From a virus, in IMG/VR virus record IMGVR_UViG_3300044960_000476, positions 1-64,000 of that record: DNA of 64,000 bases; one strand, given 5' to 3'. Positions 1 to 8,528 of the stretch are shown here, piece by piece. The position numbers were made by a program, and so were the translations under genes. Under the pieces are notes generated by a model. That model made no database searches, was not told where the DNA came from, and saw only the letters and a list, made by a program, of their open reading frames with translations. Numbering within the stretch: position 1 is the stretch's first letter; the number at the start of each line of letters is the position of its first letter.

Positions 1-724
1 TAGTGTTTTCGCGCAAAACGCGGGCAAAATTAGAAGTGACAAGCAGTTCAACAGGGCGATACTTACCCGGCACAACAGGGTCATCCATTGCCGCATTACG
101 CAGGTCAATGGCCCACTTAACCGGGTCATTATCAGACACGCCAGCAGTTTTAGTCACAAAGTTAGTTGCGGGCAAAGTAAAGCTGTCAAACTGGTAGTCA
201 ACAGTGTAAGCCAGCTTTTCTGGGTTATCAGGGTCAGTAGCAGAAACCTGAATTTTTCCAGTCGTCAGCACCTGAGCCGCCAGCCATTCCAAGCGCCGCT
301 TACGGCGCTCAACCATGTTAGCCAAGCCTTCGCTGATACGCTCGCTAATACGGCGGTTGCGAATGCCGGGAGCCACACTAGCCAATTCCAAAATTTCCAC
401 TTCACCAAACTTCAAACCTTCTTTAAAGTGCGCCCCACGCCAGGTGGACTCATAGGCGGTTACGCCCTCGCTCATCGTCCAGGTACTCGGGTCAGTACCC
501 GGAGCATGGAAATAAGTCATGCCGTACTTGTGGCTGTTTTGCATGACGGCAATTTTAATTTCAGTATCAGTGGTTTGCCGAATAGGGAAATAACGGCTAG
601 CCAGAATGTAGTTGTCGGTGTTGGCCCACCCGTGGTAGTCGTTATCCAAGTCTTGCAAAATTTTCTCAATAGTTTTGCGCGTAGGAAAGCGCAGTTCGGA
701 TTCGACATTAAGTTCGATAAGCAT
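1..724 (-). CDS. Major capsid protein, E-family type (partial)
   Basis: Shell-forming subunit of the phage head. The frame opens with ATG at 724 behind a GGAGGAT ribosome site and stays open to the window edge, so about 241 N-terminal residues are visible and the C-terminus is missing. The readable protein has the layout of Phage_cap_E capsid proteins: an early segment EIKIAVM, then APGIRNRRISERISEGLANM and a basic stretch VERRKRRLEWLAAQVLTTGK, followed by a beta-rich part with DNDPVKWAIDLRNAA. It is the last visible gene of the head module, directly downstream of the decoration protein, which is the usual order. Family assignment rests on recalled motif layout, not a search. Confidence 0.85.
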   Translation of the reverse strand, partial: MLIELNVESELRFPTRKTIEKILQDLDNDYHGWANTDNYILASRYFPIRQTTDTEIKIAVMQNSHKYGMTYFHAPGTDPSTWTMSEGVTAYESTWRGAHFKEGLKFGEVEILELASVAPGIRNRRISERISEGLANMVERRKRRLEWLAAQVLTTGKIQVSATDPDNPEKLAYTVDYQFDSFTLPATNFVTKTAGVSDNDPVKWAIDLRNAAMDDPVVPGKYRPVELLVTSNFARVLRENT

Positions 725-739
725 CCTTATCCTCCGTTA

Positions 740-1369
740 TTAAGCGCGGAAAAATACCAGGCCGTTCAGCAACTTGAAGCCGAGGGTCGCAGCCAGAGTA
801 GTGTCAGCGCCATAAACTTCTCCAACCTTAGCGCCGTCCACTTCTACAGCCACGCCAGCAGCTACCGGAGCAGCGGGGTTGCTGTGGTTGCGGAAGCTGT
901 CTTCATAGACAATTCCGTCAACCTTAGTAGCAAGGTCAGCGGTAGCAGGGCAAACGTAACGAATGTCGTTAGGAGTGAGGGGACCAGCACCGTCAGGGTC
1001 AGCAAAGACGGCGTAGTCTTCGTTGGTTTGCAGAGTGCTAACCGGGTCAAACGTGGGCACAACCAGCTGAGTCAAGGCAACAGTAGCAACACTACCATCC
1101 GACAGAATAACCTTATAGTTGTTGCCAACCACAAGGTTGTCATACACGCTAAGCTTAAGCTTGCTATTCTCTACCCTTGCCTTAGCATAAATAACGGGTT
1201 GCCAAACATTAGCGGTCGCGTCCCACCGCACCAGCTGACCACGCCGGGGCAAATAACCAGTAGCCATAGGGCCACTGACAATAACCGGGTGGCGCAGCAA
1301 ACCTTCCAAAGAGTTGTGCTGCTTTTCTTTTACTTCAAAAAGCTTACGAAAAGGAGTAACAACAGGCAT
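740..1369 (-). CDS. Putative capsid decoration/head protein
   Basis: A 209-residue protein between the protease/scaffold and the major capsid gene, where phages place head-decoration or stabilising proteins. The N-terminus MPVVTPFRKLFEVKEKQHNS is followed by a glycine- and valine-rich beta pattern (HPVIVSGPMATGYLPRRGQL), similar in style to Mu- and lambda-type decoration proteins, then alternating beta strands to the C-terminal GLVFFRA. A GAGGTGAAG ribosome site lies just before the ATG. It is separated from the capsid gene by 15 bases, so the two are probably co-transcribed. The function is inferred from position and beta-rich composition; no catalytic motif is seen. Confidence 0.6.
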   Translation of the reverse strand: MPVVTPFRKLFEVKEKQHNSLEGLLRHPVIVSGPMATGYLPRRGQLVRWDATANVWQPVIYAKARVENSKLKLSVYDNLVVGNNYKVILSDGSVATVALTQLVVPTFDPVSTLQTNEDYAVFADPDGAGPLTPNDIRYVCPATADLATKVDGIVYEDSFRNHSNPAAPVAAGVAVEVDGAKVGEVYGADTTLAATLGFKLLNGLVFFRA

Positions 1370-1380
1370 ACTTCACCTCA

Positions 1381-2352
1381 TTAACGGCCAAGACGCTGCT
1401 TGAGCAGCTGGCTAACGCTAGTAAAAAATTCCTCTTCTTCGTTCGTGTTATTGGCTTCCTGTTCCTTAAGGTGTTGGCTAAACGTAGCAACGTTGGGAAG
1501 CTGCTCAAATAGGCGGTCAAGGAGTTCGACAGCAGTAAGCTTTTCCTCCTTCACGCTTCCATCAGGCTGCGAAAACCGCACAACTTCTGGCTCGTCGTGC
1601 TTAGCCGCAAACAGATAAAGCTGGAGTACTAATTCTTGCAAACCAGGCACCAGCTTTTCGCGAGCAATATTCTGAGCCTTTTCACTAAAACGCAAAATAC
1701 GTTCACTAAGCTCAGCACGCTCACGCGCCAATTCAACTTCTTTCTTGTAAGCCTCAAGTTGAGCAGTAGCCTCCTTCAAAGCCTGCTCAAGCTGTCCAAC
1801 GCGGGACAACAGTTCGGTATTATCTTCCATCTGTACTGCCTCCGTAAATTGATGCACCCCGTCAACAGCAGGGTAATTGGTTAAAGCCAGGCCGACAAGT
1901 CGTTTGGCCTGCCTATCAACCTCTGCACTTAAGCGTCGATAACGTCCACTCTCAATTAAATTAAAAGTTTCTGGCGTTACTTCAAGTTGGGCAAACAACC
2001 CCCAACGGCCATCAGTCAATTTTTCAACATACATTGGCTTTCCAGTGCTGGCGCGCACCCAACCCGTTTCATTAGGGCCGCCACGCCAGTGGTCAAAATT
2101 CATAGCTTGGTCATATTTAGTGTTTTTAGCAATAGCTTCTAAAAAGTTTTTGTTGTAACTAACTTTAACGGTTTTGCCATTCAGGGTTTGCCCATAAAAT
2201 TCTCCTTCGCACAAAATGCAAATAGGCTTGGATACCTTGTTGCCTTTAAACAAAGGCGGCGTATCCGGGTCTTCCTCAAAGTGCACCGGCTCGCTTGCTA
2301 GCTCGCCGTCAGCACTAAATAAAAGCAAATGCTTGGGTACGGGTTCGCTCAT
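1381..2352 (-). CDS. Mu-like prohead protease with C-terminal scaffold region
   Basis: A 323-residue fusion-type assembly protein. The first ~170 residues resemble the Mu gpI protease family (Mu-like_Pro): MNFDHWRGGPNETGWVR and SGRYRRLSAEV match the conserved core in that family. Residues ~175-230 form a Glu/Lys/Ala-rich coiled coil (EALKEATAQLEAYKKEVEL), and the acidic C-terminus (NNTNEEEEFF) is typical of an internal scaffold that is cut away during maturation. The start ATG overlaps the portal stop by 4 bases, indicating translational coupling. Role: chaperone procapsid assembly and then cleave head proteins. Catalytic residues cannot be fixed without alignment. Confidence 0.8.
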   Translation of the reverse strand: MSEPVPKHLLLFSADGELASEPVHFEEDPDTPPLFKGNKVSKPICILCEGEFYGQTLNGKTVKVSYNKNFLEAIAKNTKYDQAMNFDHWRGGPNETGWVRASTGKPMYVEKLTDGRWGLFAQLEVTPETFNLIESGRYRRLSAEVDRQAKRLVGLALTNYPAVDGVHQFTEAVQMEDNTELLSRVGQLEQALKEATAQLEAYKKEVELARERAELSERILRFSEKAQNIAREKLVPGLQELVLQLYLFAAKHDEPEVVRFSQPDGSVKEEKLTAVELLDRLFEQLPNVATFSQHLKEQEANNTNEEEEFFTSVSQLLKQRLGR

Positions 2353-3773
2353 CGTATGCTCCTACGAGCCTCCTCTAAACGACTGAGAATTTCGTCTTCC
2401 TCAAAGCCTAACAATTCCCGAATAAAGCGCGGCGCTAGACGGCTCATGGTTTGATATTGTTCAATATCAATACCGTTAGGTCCGCGCACTGCAGAAATCA
2501 TCTGACCAAAAGCGTTTAATACTGCACTGGAGTCGGCTTGAGTAGAACGAAGAATAGTGAGATGCGGAAAACGCTTAACAGTAGGGAAGTTTAAATAAAC
2601 TAAGCGATTAATAAAGTACAAGTTGACAAATTCACAAAATTGCAAAGCAAGGTCAAAACTAAACACATCAGTAACGCTTGACAACTTTTCGCTAGCTTTA
2701 TAGTTAGAAGAAGCTGCATCCGTGCCTACGCTACTAAACCCAACACCAAGCGCCCTTTTAATTGCCAAGTCTTGACGAATAATATAAGGCTGCGCATCTG
2801 GCATTTGAGTATTAACTACTTCAATGCTTAAAGCCCAACCTTCTGGCAATACCGTACCTGACCTAGGTTTAGCAGCCAACAGCTTTAACGTAGTTTCAGC
2901 CATTTGCCATTCTTTAGTTCCTGGCATAACACTTTTTGGTACTTGTAATACTGGAATACCCAACAAAAAGCGCTCATAACCAGCGTTGACTAATTTGAGC
3001 ATGGCGCGTTTAATTCGCCAAGGCAAATACGCCGCCCGCAAAAGGCTTTGCCCCTTAAGAGTGCCATTGTCCTTGTAAGCAAAATAAACCACTTTACTAA
3101 AGGGTAATTTAACTCGTTTTTGCTCAGGAGTTTGCTCTTGTCCGGCAAGAGTCATGCCCTCAACTACTAAGTTTTTAGGGCCACCTTTGCTGTCGCGCTC
3201 AATGTCAGCAATATGGAACGGATGAATAGGCACTAATTTGTCTATGACGGCATATTTACCAGAAGGCTGCAATACAATTTCTGCTGCAGCGCCTTTGCCA
3301 TAAATAAGCGCCTGCTCAAAAACATTTAGCAAACGCCGAAAAGAAGGGTACTTAGAAAAACTAGAATAACCAATGCCTAGCTGGTCAGTTACAAAAGCCG
3401 CAATAAAAATATCTTGCGGGTCAAGGCTGGCGGGGCGGACATAGTAAGGGTAAGTGTGCAGCCTAGAAAAAAGAGTATGCAAGGCATCAGCAACCGCGTC
3501 ATCAAACTGCATTTCGTGGTAAGCCGCCAACCACTCGGCATCTGATAAACCAGTGTTAACTAGCTCGCCACTTTCAACTAGCGGTTGTCCACGGTCGCTA
3601 TCAAGGTTGAGCGCAAAAGAAGGAACCTTTTGCGGGGCTTCAAGCCGATTAAGGTCAGTATCGTCAAGCGGTACTGCTGACTGGTTAACACCATTACTAA
3701 CCAAACCAAAGTCCGCGACTAGCGTAGGGTCACGCTTTCGCGGGAAGAGGCGTGAAAGAAAATTGTCTGCCAT
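2349..3773 (-). CDS. Portal protein, DUF935/Mu gp29-like
   Basis: A 474-residue portal subunit, the dodecameric vertex through which DNA is packaged and ejected. It has an N-terminal extension with LFPRKRDPT, then DAEWLAAYHEMQFDDAVADA, typical of the DUF935 family that describes the repeated sampling of the wing domain. The middle holds FSKVVYFAYKDNGTLKGQS and SLLRAAYLPWRIKRAML, and the C-terminus RLAPRFIRELLGFEEDEIL matches the family end. Length agrees with Mu-type portals (about 500). It lies between the secreted protease gene and the prohead protease and overlaps the latter by 4 bases. Confidence 0.85.
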   Translation of the reverse strand: MADNFLSRLFPRKRDPTLVADFGLVSNGVNQSAVPLDDTDLNRLEAPQKVPSFALNLDSDRGQPLVESGELVNTGLSDAEWLAAYHEMQFDDAVADALHTLFSRLHTYPYYVRPASLDPQDIFIAAFVTDQLGIGYSSFSKYPSFRRLLNVFEQALIYGKGAAAEIVLQPSGKYAVIDKLVPIHPFHIADIERDSKGGPKNLVVEGMTLAGQEQTPEQKRVKLPFSKVVYFAYKDNGTLKGQSLLRAAYLPWRIKRAMLKLVNAGYERFLLGIPVLQVPKSVMPGTKEWQMAETTLKLLAAKPRSGTVLPEGWALSIEVVNTQMPDAQPYIIRQDLAIKRALGVGFSSVGTDAASSNYKASEKLSSVTDVFSFDLALQFCEFVNLYFINRLVYLNFPTVKRFPHLTILRSTQADSSAVLNAFGQMISAVRGPNGIDIEQYQTMSRLAPRFIRELLGFEEDEILSRLEEARRSIR

Positions 3774-3774
3774 A

Positions 3775-4440
3775 TTATTTCAAAACAGGCGGCAACCAGG
3801 AAATAATTGCGCCAGCAGGTTTGTTGCGAAAACCGCCAACCCACACACCCCAAACGCAAATTTTACCGTTTTCTTCCATTAGCATTCCCGAACCACTTGA
3901 ACCTGGTGCCCCTTCAATATCAACAAAACCCATTCCGCCGACTGCTTTTTCGTCTTCTTCAGAACCAGGAAAATGCAATTCTCCAGAATACATTCCCGCC
4001 CGCAAAATTACCTGCATTCCTACTGGAGCAGTCCACGCCCAAACGGTGTCACCAGGTTCGGGTTTACCCCCACAAACTGGTACTAAAGCGGTTTTAAAAT
4101 TCTCGGGCAAAGTAAAAATTGCGTAGTCACCTTCTCGCCAGTATGCAATACCTGAAAATTTCCACCACTTTAAGGTGACTCGAACTAGGTATTCAGGGTC
4201 CACGCTTTGAGAAATGTAATATCGAGCATTAGGGGCATCTGACACGCAGTGTCCAGCTGTTAAAAAAATTGGTTCTTCAGAAGTTTGCACAGCAGTGCCT
4301 GTGCAAATAACTTGCATTAGTCCGCCGTCTAACACCCAAAGGTTATAAGCACTGGTTTTAGCTGCTTTTACTCCAGGCGGCACGGCGCTGCTCGCTAAAG
4401 TAAATAAGCATAAAAATAATAAAATTACCAACCGCGCCAT
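3775..4440 (-). CDS. Secreted trypsin-like serine protease
   Basis: A 221-residue chymotrypsin-fold protease with a clear Sec signal peptide (MARLVILLFLCLFTLASSA, with a cleavage site near residue 19-20). All three triad elements are visible: His64 in LTAGHCV, Asp105 in EGDYAIFTL, and Ser182 in the loop GAPGSSGSGM. That predicts an active enzyme exported to the periplasm or exterior. It sits inside the head operon, two bases before the portal gene and just after a fibre-like gene, so it is expressed with late functions. Such an exported protease is unusual for a head module. It could alter the cell surface, help release, or be a lysogeny-independent moron. Partners and substrate are unknown. 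Confidence 0.8.
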   Translation of the reverse strand: MARLVILLFLCLFTLASSAVPPGVKAAKTSAYNLWVLDGGLMQVICTGTAVQTSEEPIFLTAGHCVSDAPNARYYISQSVDPEYLVRVTLKWWKFSGIAYWREGDYAIFTLPENFKTALVPVCGGKPEPGDTVWAWTAPVGMQVILRAGMYSGELHFPGSEEDEKAVGGMGFVDIEGAPGSSGSGMLMEENGKICVWGVWVGGFRNKPAGAIISWLPPVLK

Positions 4441-4450
4441 GTCGTTCCTC

Positions 4451-5320
4451 CTATGGCCTTGGAGTGCTGAACACGCCTATGAGCCGCACGTAGTCGATGA
4501 TGAATAATCTGGACGCAGTTCCCGCAGATTTCAGAATCTGGAACCCAAGCCCGATTTGTCCAGTCGGTACGTTCGTGTTGATGTTCAGCGTTCCACTATC
4601 CGTGCTGTTGGAGCCTCTTATCCGGCAGGTGGCGGTAGGGGTTGCGGCGTTCGACACAGCGATTTCCACCGTGTACCAGGTATTGGCGGCTACCGTAACA
4701 TTGCTATCCGCTTCCGTTTGTGTGCCCGCGTTTCTGGCGCGAAAACGCCAGGTAGTGGTGCTCTGGTCGTAGTAAACGAACAAACCGTTACTGGGAGTAT
4801 TTGAACCTGCGGCGTTGGTAAAGCCCATCAGCAGCGAATAGCTGTTTGTACCGTCGGATAACGTTGTATCCGTTTTGATGCGGAATTTCAGGTTGTATGC
4901 TCCGCCGATGCCGTTGAACTGGCCGAAGTTTAGGGGGAAAGAAGTCGCCGTGTACCACCCTGCGCGGCCTGTAGCAGTTGTTCCAGTAGCTGCCTGCATT
5001 ACGCCAGGAGAATATTGTCCTCCCGGAATCGCTGACACCGCCGCTGATGTACCCGATACCTCCACTTCTAGCCCTAGGGGTCCGTAGATACCGTAGTTGG
5101 ACGTTCCAGACGAAATAAAGTCGTCCAGTAGGCAGAAACTGCTGCTAGGGTCGCTGTTGTCGTAAACTGTTCCGCCGCCTGAGCTGGGGGCTACCTGGAG
5201 CCAGTTTGTGCCGTCGCTCCAGTAGAGCACACCCGACACCTGCACCAGCGCCCCAGCATTGGCCGAGGCGCTGGGCAGGGAAGACAATTGCAAAATTTTT
5301 AATGGACTAAGTTGTTCCAT
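4451..5320 (-). CDS. Fibre-like protein with LamG/concanavalin-type domain
   Basis: A 289-residue virion protein. Residues 1-60 include the short motif VSGVLYWSDGTNWLQV seen near the start of many phage fibre proteins. Residues ~75-289 are a beta-sandwich-like domain with GLFVYYDQSTTTWRFRARN, NTWYTVEIAVSN and TGQIGLGFQILKS, matching the style of LamG/concanavalin-A-like sugar-binding folds. It directly follows another fibre-like gene. Base composition is visibly more GC-rich than its neighbours, suggesting a swapped module. The likely role is host-surface or environmental glycan adhesion from the head or tail; which particle part it decorates cannot be told. Confidence 0.6.
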   Translation of the reverse strand: MEQLSPLKILQLSSLPSASANAGALVQVSGVLYWSDGTNWLQVAPSSGGGTVYDNSDPSSSFCLLDDFISSGTSNYGIYGPLGLEVEVSGTSAAVSAIPGGQYSPGVMQAATGTTATGRAGWYTATSFPLNFGQFNGIGGAYNLKFRIKTDTTLSDGTNSYSLLMGFTNAAGSNTPSNGLFVYYDQSTTTWRFRARNAGTQTEADSNVTVAANTWYTVEIAVSNAATPTATCRIRGSNSTDSGTLNINTNVPTGQIGLGFQILKSAGTASRLFIIDYVRLIGVFSTPRP

Positions 5321-5321
5321 G

Positions 5322-6113
5322 TTATCCCATGATTACAACACGATAGGCGTTAGCGCTAGGAGCCGCAGCAAAGCGCACAGTTACAGAGTTGACTGAAGTA
5401 TGTTCAATATCAACTAGAGGTTCATCATAGCTACCGCTGTTGCGATAAATGCTTACCGTTACATCTCTGGTGTTTAGGTTATGCGTGACAGTAAATTGCG
5501 TTGCGCTACCGTCGCCAATATTGGTAACATATTTACGAATACGGCCAGACCAGTTAGCCAGTTTGAGCGGAGTGACAAAGGTGCTGTTGTCCGTTCCCGC
5601 ATCTACTTCGCTCTGGGTAGCAATCCGCGCGATACCCGCTGTGGTTTCCGTAGCGGCGGGGGCGCTGTTACCGAAGTTGGTCCAGTTTACAGGGTTAGTG
5701 CCAAGAGTAAAATTTACGCTGGTTTGCCTAAAAGTAGCTCCAGCCGAAGTACCTTCCTCAACAGTTACAACCGCTTGTTCAAGCTCATCAGCAGTATTTG
5801 CGTCCAAAGCACGGGTCATCGCAGTGCTTGGACCATTCCAAATATAAATACCGTTTTCTGCAGCATTAGTTTGAGCCCGCACCAAAACGCGGTCGCCCGT
5901 AGACATAGTGATGCCGTCAATAGTGGTGCCGGGGCTAGCCAAGTTAATGTTTGCTTGCGTTGCTACACGTACGCTGTCTTTCCAAGACAAGCCTTCAACA
6001 GCCGAGTCTACATACGCTTTAGTAGCAGCGTCTTGGTTGTCAGTGGGGTTAGGCAAGTTAATAATTTTAGCCGCGTTATTAAAGTCCAAATTAGTTGCCA
6101 CAAGCTTCGCCAT
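5322..6113 (-). CDS. Fibre-like structural protein
   Basis: A 263-residue protein that begins with the trimeric-fibre linker pattern: IINLPNPTDNQDAATKAYVD, widely seen in phage fibres. A central region GDRVLVRAQTNAAENGIYIW is a repeated fibre module in which ENGIY(I/V) is typical. Near residue 155 comes TTAGIARIATQSEVDAGTDN, a collar-like motif. The C-terminus ends in FTVTHNLNTRDVTVSIY, the small beta domain that also ends the adjacent 106-residue protein. It is probably an appendage of the head or tail. It lies two bases from the LamG-like gene and belongs to the same minus-strand operon. Confidence 0.7.
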   Translation of the reverse strand: MAKLVATNLDFNNAAKIINLPNPTDNQDAATKAYVDSAVEGLSWKDSVRVATQANINLASPGTTIDGITMSTGDRVLVRAQTNAAENGIYIWNGPSTAMTRALDANTADELEQAVVTVEEGTSAGATFRQTSVNFTLGTNPVNWTNFGNSAPAATETTAGIARIATQSEVDAGTDNSTFVTPLKLANWSGRIRKYVTNIGDGSATQFTVTHNLNTRDVTVSIYRNSGSYDEPLVDIEHTSVNSVTVRFAAAPSANAYRVVIMG

Positions 6114-6125
6114 AGTCTACACCTC

Positions 6126-6446
6126 TTAAACGCACCTAGCACGTCCCGCCATTGGGACAGTCAAATAAACCAACGCTTGATTAACAGAAACGTGAACAAT
6201 TTCAGCCAATACTTCTGAACTTCCTACGTTGTAAACATGAATGTCGGGAAAATACCCCAAATTGTGATTAATAGTCCATACAGATGCAGGCGCGGCTTGG
6301 AAATGCTCATAAGCAACTGCGCCCCCGCCTGCAGATGAAGTAGTTATACGTGGCGGCCTGACACCAACTGAAACAACCCGAATACCGCGCTGGGATACAT
6401 AAACCCTGCGTTGGGAGTTTAAAACATACATTTGTCGCCCGGTCAT
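6126..6446 (-). CDS. Small fibre/head-appendage protein
   Basis: A 106-residue protein. I chose ATG at 6446, giving an ATGA overlap with the preceding gene and a GGAGG site 14 bases upstream; a longer frame from 6518 would overlap that gene by 76 bases. Its C-terminal half (VWTINHNLGYFPDIHVYNVG and ALVYLTVPMAGRARCV) is the small beta domain found at the ends of many phage fibres (W.I.HNLG..P.V.V). The N-terminal part is basic and Tyr/Val rich. Likely a minor structural appendage related to the C-terminus of the next gene. Confidence 0.6.
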   Translation of the reverse strand: MTGRQMYVLNSQRRVYVSQRGIRVVSVGVRPPRITTSSAGGGAVAYEHFQAAPASVWTINHNLGYFPDIHVYNVGSSEVLAEIVHVSVNQALVYLTVPMAGRARCV

Positions 6447-6985
6447 GAGGTAATATCCTCCAAAACAATAAACGCCCCCAACAAGGGAGTTTCTACTGTT
6501 GCGGGCGAGCCGGGCCAAGTAACCTCAAGGTCATAATTATATCGGCCAGGCGGCATGTTCATGTTCGCCGACTCAACGCGAATAATAAACAACCCCATTG
6601 GGGCTTGTGCGCCAGACGGTAAACCGGCTGATAAAGGCTCTACTTTCAACTCGGTTTCACCTTCTGCAGCATCTTGCGTAAGCCGTACAAGCACGTTACC
6701 AAACTTTAAAGTTTGTTTGGTTTCTGAATTGCCCAACAAAGGACCAGGTAACGGTAAAACAGACAACGTATTAGTTCCTGCTACTGCATTTGCAGCCAAC
6801 ACTACTGGTCCTGGTATTTGAATTCGTCCGTTAGCAGTGCTAGCTTCTAAAAGCAGCTGGCGCGCTGCGTTGCGAATTTGAAGCCGAATAGAAGCTCCAG
6901 TAAGGTTTTCTAAACCCAATGCGTCTTCAAGCCAAATGGGTAGCTCCCAAGTATCGCCTCTAACAACAGTTATGTTGTGAGTCAT
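6443..6985 (-). CDS. Putative structural protein (baseplate/appendage-type)
   Basis: A 180-residue protein starting MTHNITVVRGDTWELPIWLE. The RGDTW...P and later LTGASIRLQIR segments resemble the N-terminal domain of phage upper-baseplate or appendage proteins (BppU-like style), and the rest is beta rich. It is coupled to the next small fibre gene by a 4-base overlap. A 73-base gap separates it from the terminase gene, so it opens a sub-cluster of four appendage genes. No enzyme motif is present. Assignment to virion structure is from context and weak motif likeness. Confidence 0.5.
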   Translation of the reverse strand: MTHNITVVRGDTWELPIWLEDALGLENLTGASIRLQIRNAARQLLLEASTANGRIQIPGPVVLAANAVAGTNTLSVLPLPGPLLGNSETKQTLKFGNVLVRLTQDAAEGETELKVEPLSAGLPSGAQAPMGLFIIRVESANMNMPPGRYNYDLEVTWPGSPATVETPLLGAFIVLEDITS

Positions 6986-7058
6986 GTTTTGCTACCCCCT
7001 GCAAAAGTAATTGCCCAAAACCATGCCAGAAGTTTATACACAGCACTCTCCCAACACG

Positions 7059-8474
7059 TTACAGCGGTATATTTGACAAGTCGTCAAGCTCTTCAAAAGC
7101 GTCTTCAATGTCTACTGTAAAATTAGGCTCGACTGCGTGGGGTAATGCAGGGTTTTCCTCAGGCAAATACCAAGCAGCCATAGCCAAGCTAACTACCCTG
7201 TCATCTTTACCACGCCCCGCTGCATGCATTTTAAGCGCACCCGACGGGGTGCGCTCATACACAAAGTCAGCAAACTCCTGAATGTATTCTTTGTCGTCAG
7301 GTAAAACAATACGTTGGTTTTCAATAAGCAACGCTAGCTTGTTAATGTATTTTTCTTTTTCGACTGTCGTGCCAAAGTTAGCAGTCGACAAAGGAACGCC
7401 CATATTAGCCAGCTGCTCAGTAAGCGGGTCACCAATACCACGCGAGTCAACCACAACAAAAGAGTTGGGGTATTCGCGTTGTAGAGCAGCTAACTGATTA
7501 AGCTGGCGCTCCCAACTAACAGTATTAAGTCGCTGCACACGAACAACAGTGCGTGTGTCTAAATTTAAGACAGTAAAAACGCTAAAGTCGTCTAAGCGAG
7601 CAAAGTCAGCACCAATTACATAACGGTGAAATTTACTTTGTGTATTAATTGGCGTAACAAACAATTCGTTTTCCGTTTTGTGCCAAACTTTTTGTTTTGG
7701 GCATTCCCACAAACGTTGAAATACTGAGCCTGAGTCAGGAATAAACTCTGCGCCATATTCTTGACGAAAAGCACGTTCAGGTTGAATTCGCTTTTGTTGC
7801 TCAAAAAACTCCGCAGAAACGTTTGGGTTTGCTTCCCATGTAGGAAGTTGCCAACAAGCGTATTGCGTATGGTTGGGCCAACCCGGTTTGTCTTTATATT
7901 CTAAAGCCGTCCTAAACAGTTCATATACCCAGTCATAACCTTTAGGCGTAGTAATAAGCAACACCCAACCTTGCGTCGTAGTCAATGTGGGCAACAAGCT
8001 TTCAAAAAACACTTGTTGGTCCGTCATTGCCGCTTCGTCCATGATTAGGTAGTCGAGGGTAGCACCACGCAAGTTATCGGGGTTGTCACTGGTTTTTCCC
8101 TGAAAGCGGCTAGTTGCTACAAAACGGCCTTTGCTGTCGTAATGATGCACGTCTAGACGCATCATGCGCCGCGACAGCGATATTTCTCGTTTACCAGGAA
8201 GACGCTCGTGTGCCTTTTTAACCATTTCCGCTACACGCTCAAAAACAAAAGTAGCTTGCTCGTAAGTTGGTGCAACTACCCAACCGCGAGAACCGTGGCT
8301 AAACAAAATTTCGTAAGCTGCCTCAACAGCAGCTATTTGGCTTTTACCAGACTGACGGCCTACTACTACAACCCTATATTGCGCCCAAGAGTCATGAACG
8401 GCTTGTTGGTAAGGATAAGGCTTATAGTCGATAAGACGGAAAAAAGCTGAAGAGGGGGCATGTTTCCTAAGCAT
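7059..8474 (-). CDS. terL: Terminase large subunit
   Basis: The 471-residue DNA-packaging motor, an ATPase fused to a nuclease. Walker A is VVVGRQSGKS (residues 36-45) and Walker B with catalytic Glu is DYLIMDEAA (141-149). The RNase H-fold nuclease has Asp290 in VIGADFARLDDFSV, Asp343 in FVVVDSRGIGDP and Asp424/425 in GRGKDDRVVS. It acts at the portal to pump DNA and cut the genome. It lies downstream of the small terminase gene behind its own extended -10 promoter (about 8516-8524), with a weak ribosome site. Which packaging mode is used (pac or cos) cannot be read from the protein alone. Confidence 0.95.
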   Translation of the reverse strand: MLRKHAPSSAFFRLIDYKPYPYQQAVHDSWAQYRVVVVGRQSGKSQIAAVEAAYEILFSHGSRGWVVAPTYEQATFVFERVAEMVKKAHERLPGKREISLSRRMMRLDVHHYDSKGRFVATSRFQGKTSDNPDNLRGATLDYLIMDEAAMTDQQVFFESLLPTLTTTQGWVLLITTPKGYDWVYELFRTALEYKDKPGWPNHTQYACWQLPTWEANPNVSAEFFEQQKRIQPERAFRQEYGAEFIPDSGSVFQRLWECPKQKVWHKTENELFVTPINTQSKFHRYVIGADFARLDDFSVFTVLNLDTRTVVRVQRLNTVSWERQLNQLAALQREYPNSFVVVDSRGIGDPLTEQLANMGVPLSTANFGTTVEKEKYINKLALLIENQRIVLPDDKEYIQEFADFVYERTPSGALKMHAAGRGKDDRVVSLAMAAWYLPEENPALPHAVEPNFTVDIEDAFEELDDLSNIPL

Positions 8475-8514
8475 ATATGTATGTATGTATCAAGCCCCCA
8501 CTGTATGCTCTTAT

Positions 8515-8528
8515 TATTATACCATAAA
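8515..8528 (-). promoter_or_regulatory. Extended -10 promoter before terL
   Basis: The 14-base string TTTATGGTATAATA reads on the minus strand with TATAAT at 8516-8521 and the extended element TGG directly upstream. It falls in the 54-base gap between the small and large terminase genes. Exactly the same 14-mer lies before the gene at 10492. No good -35 box is visible, which fits extended -10 promoters. Confidence 0.6.

Noticed and set aside
428-1384. 318-residue plus-strand frame opposite the capsid genes
   Set aside because: It is antisense to two well-supported head genes; composition follows their codon pattern.
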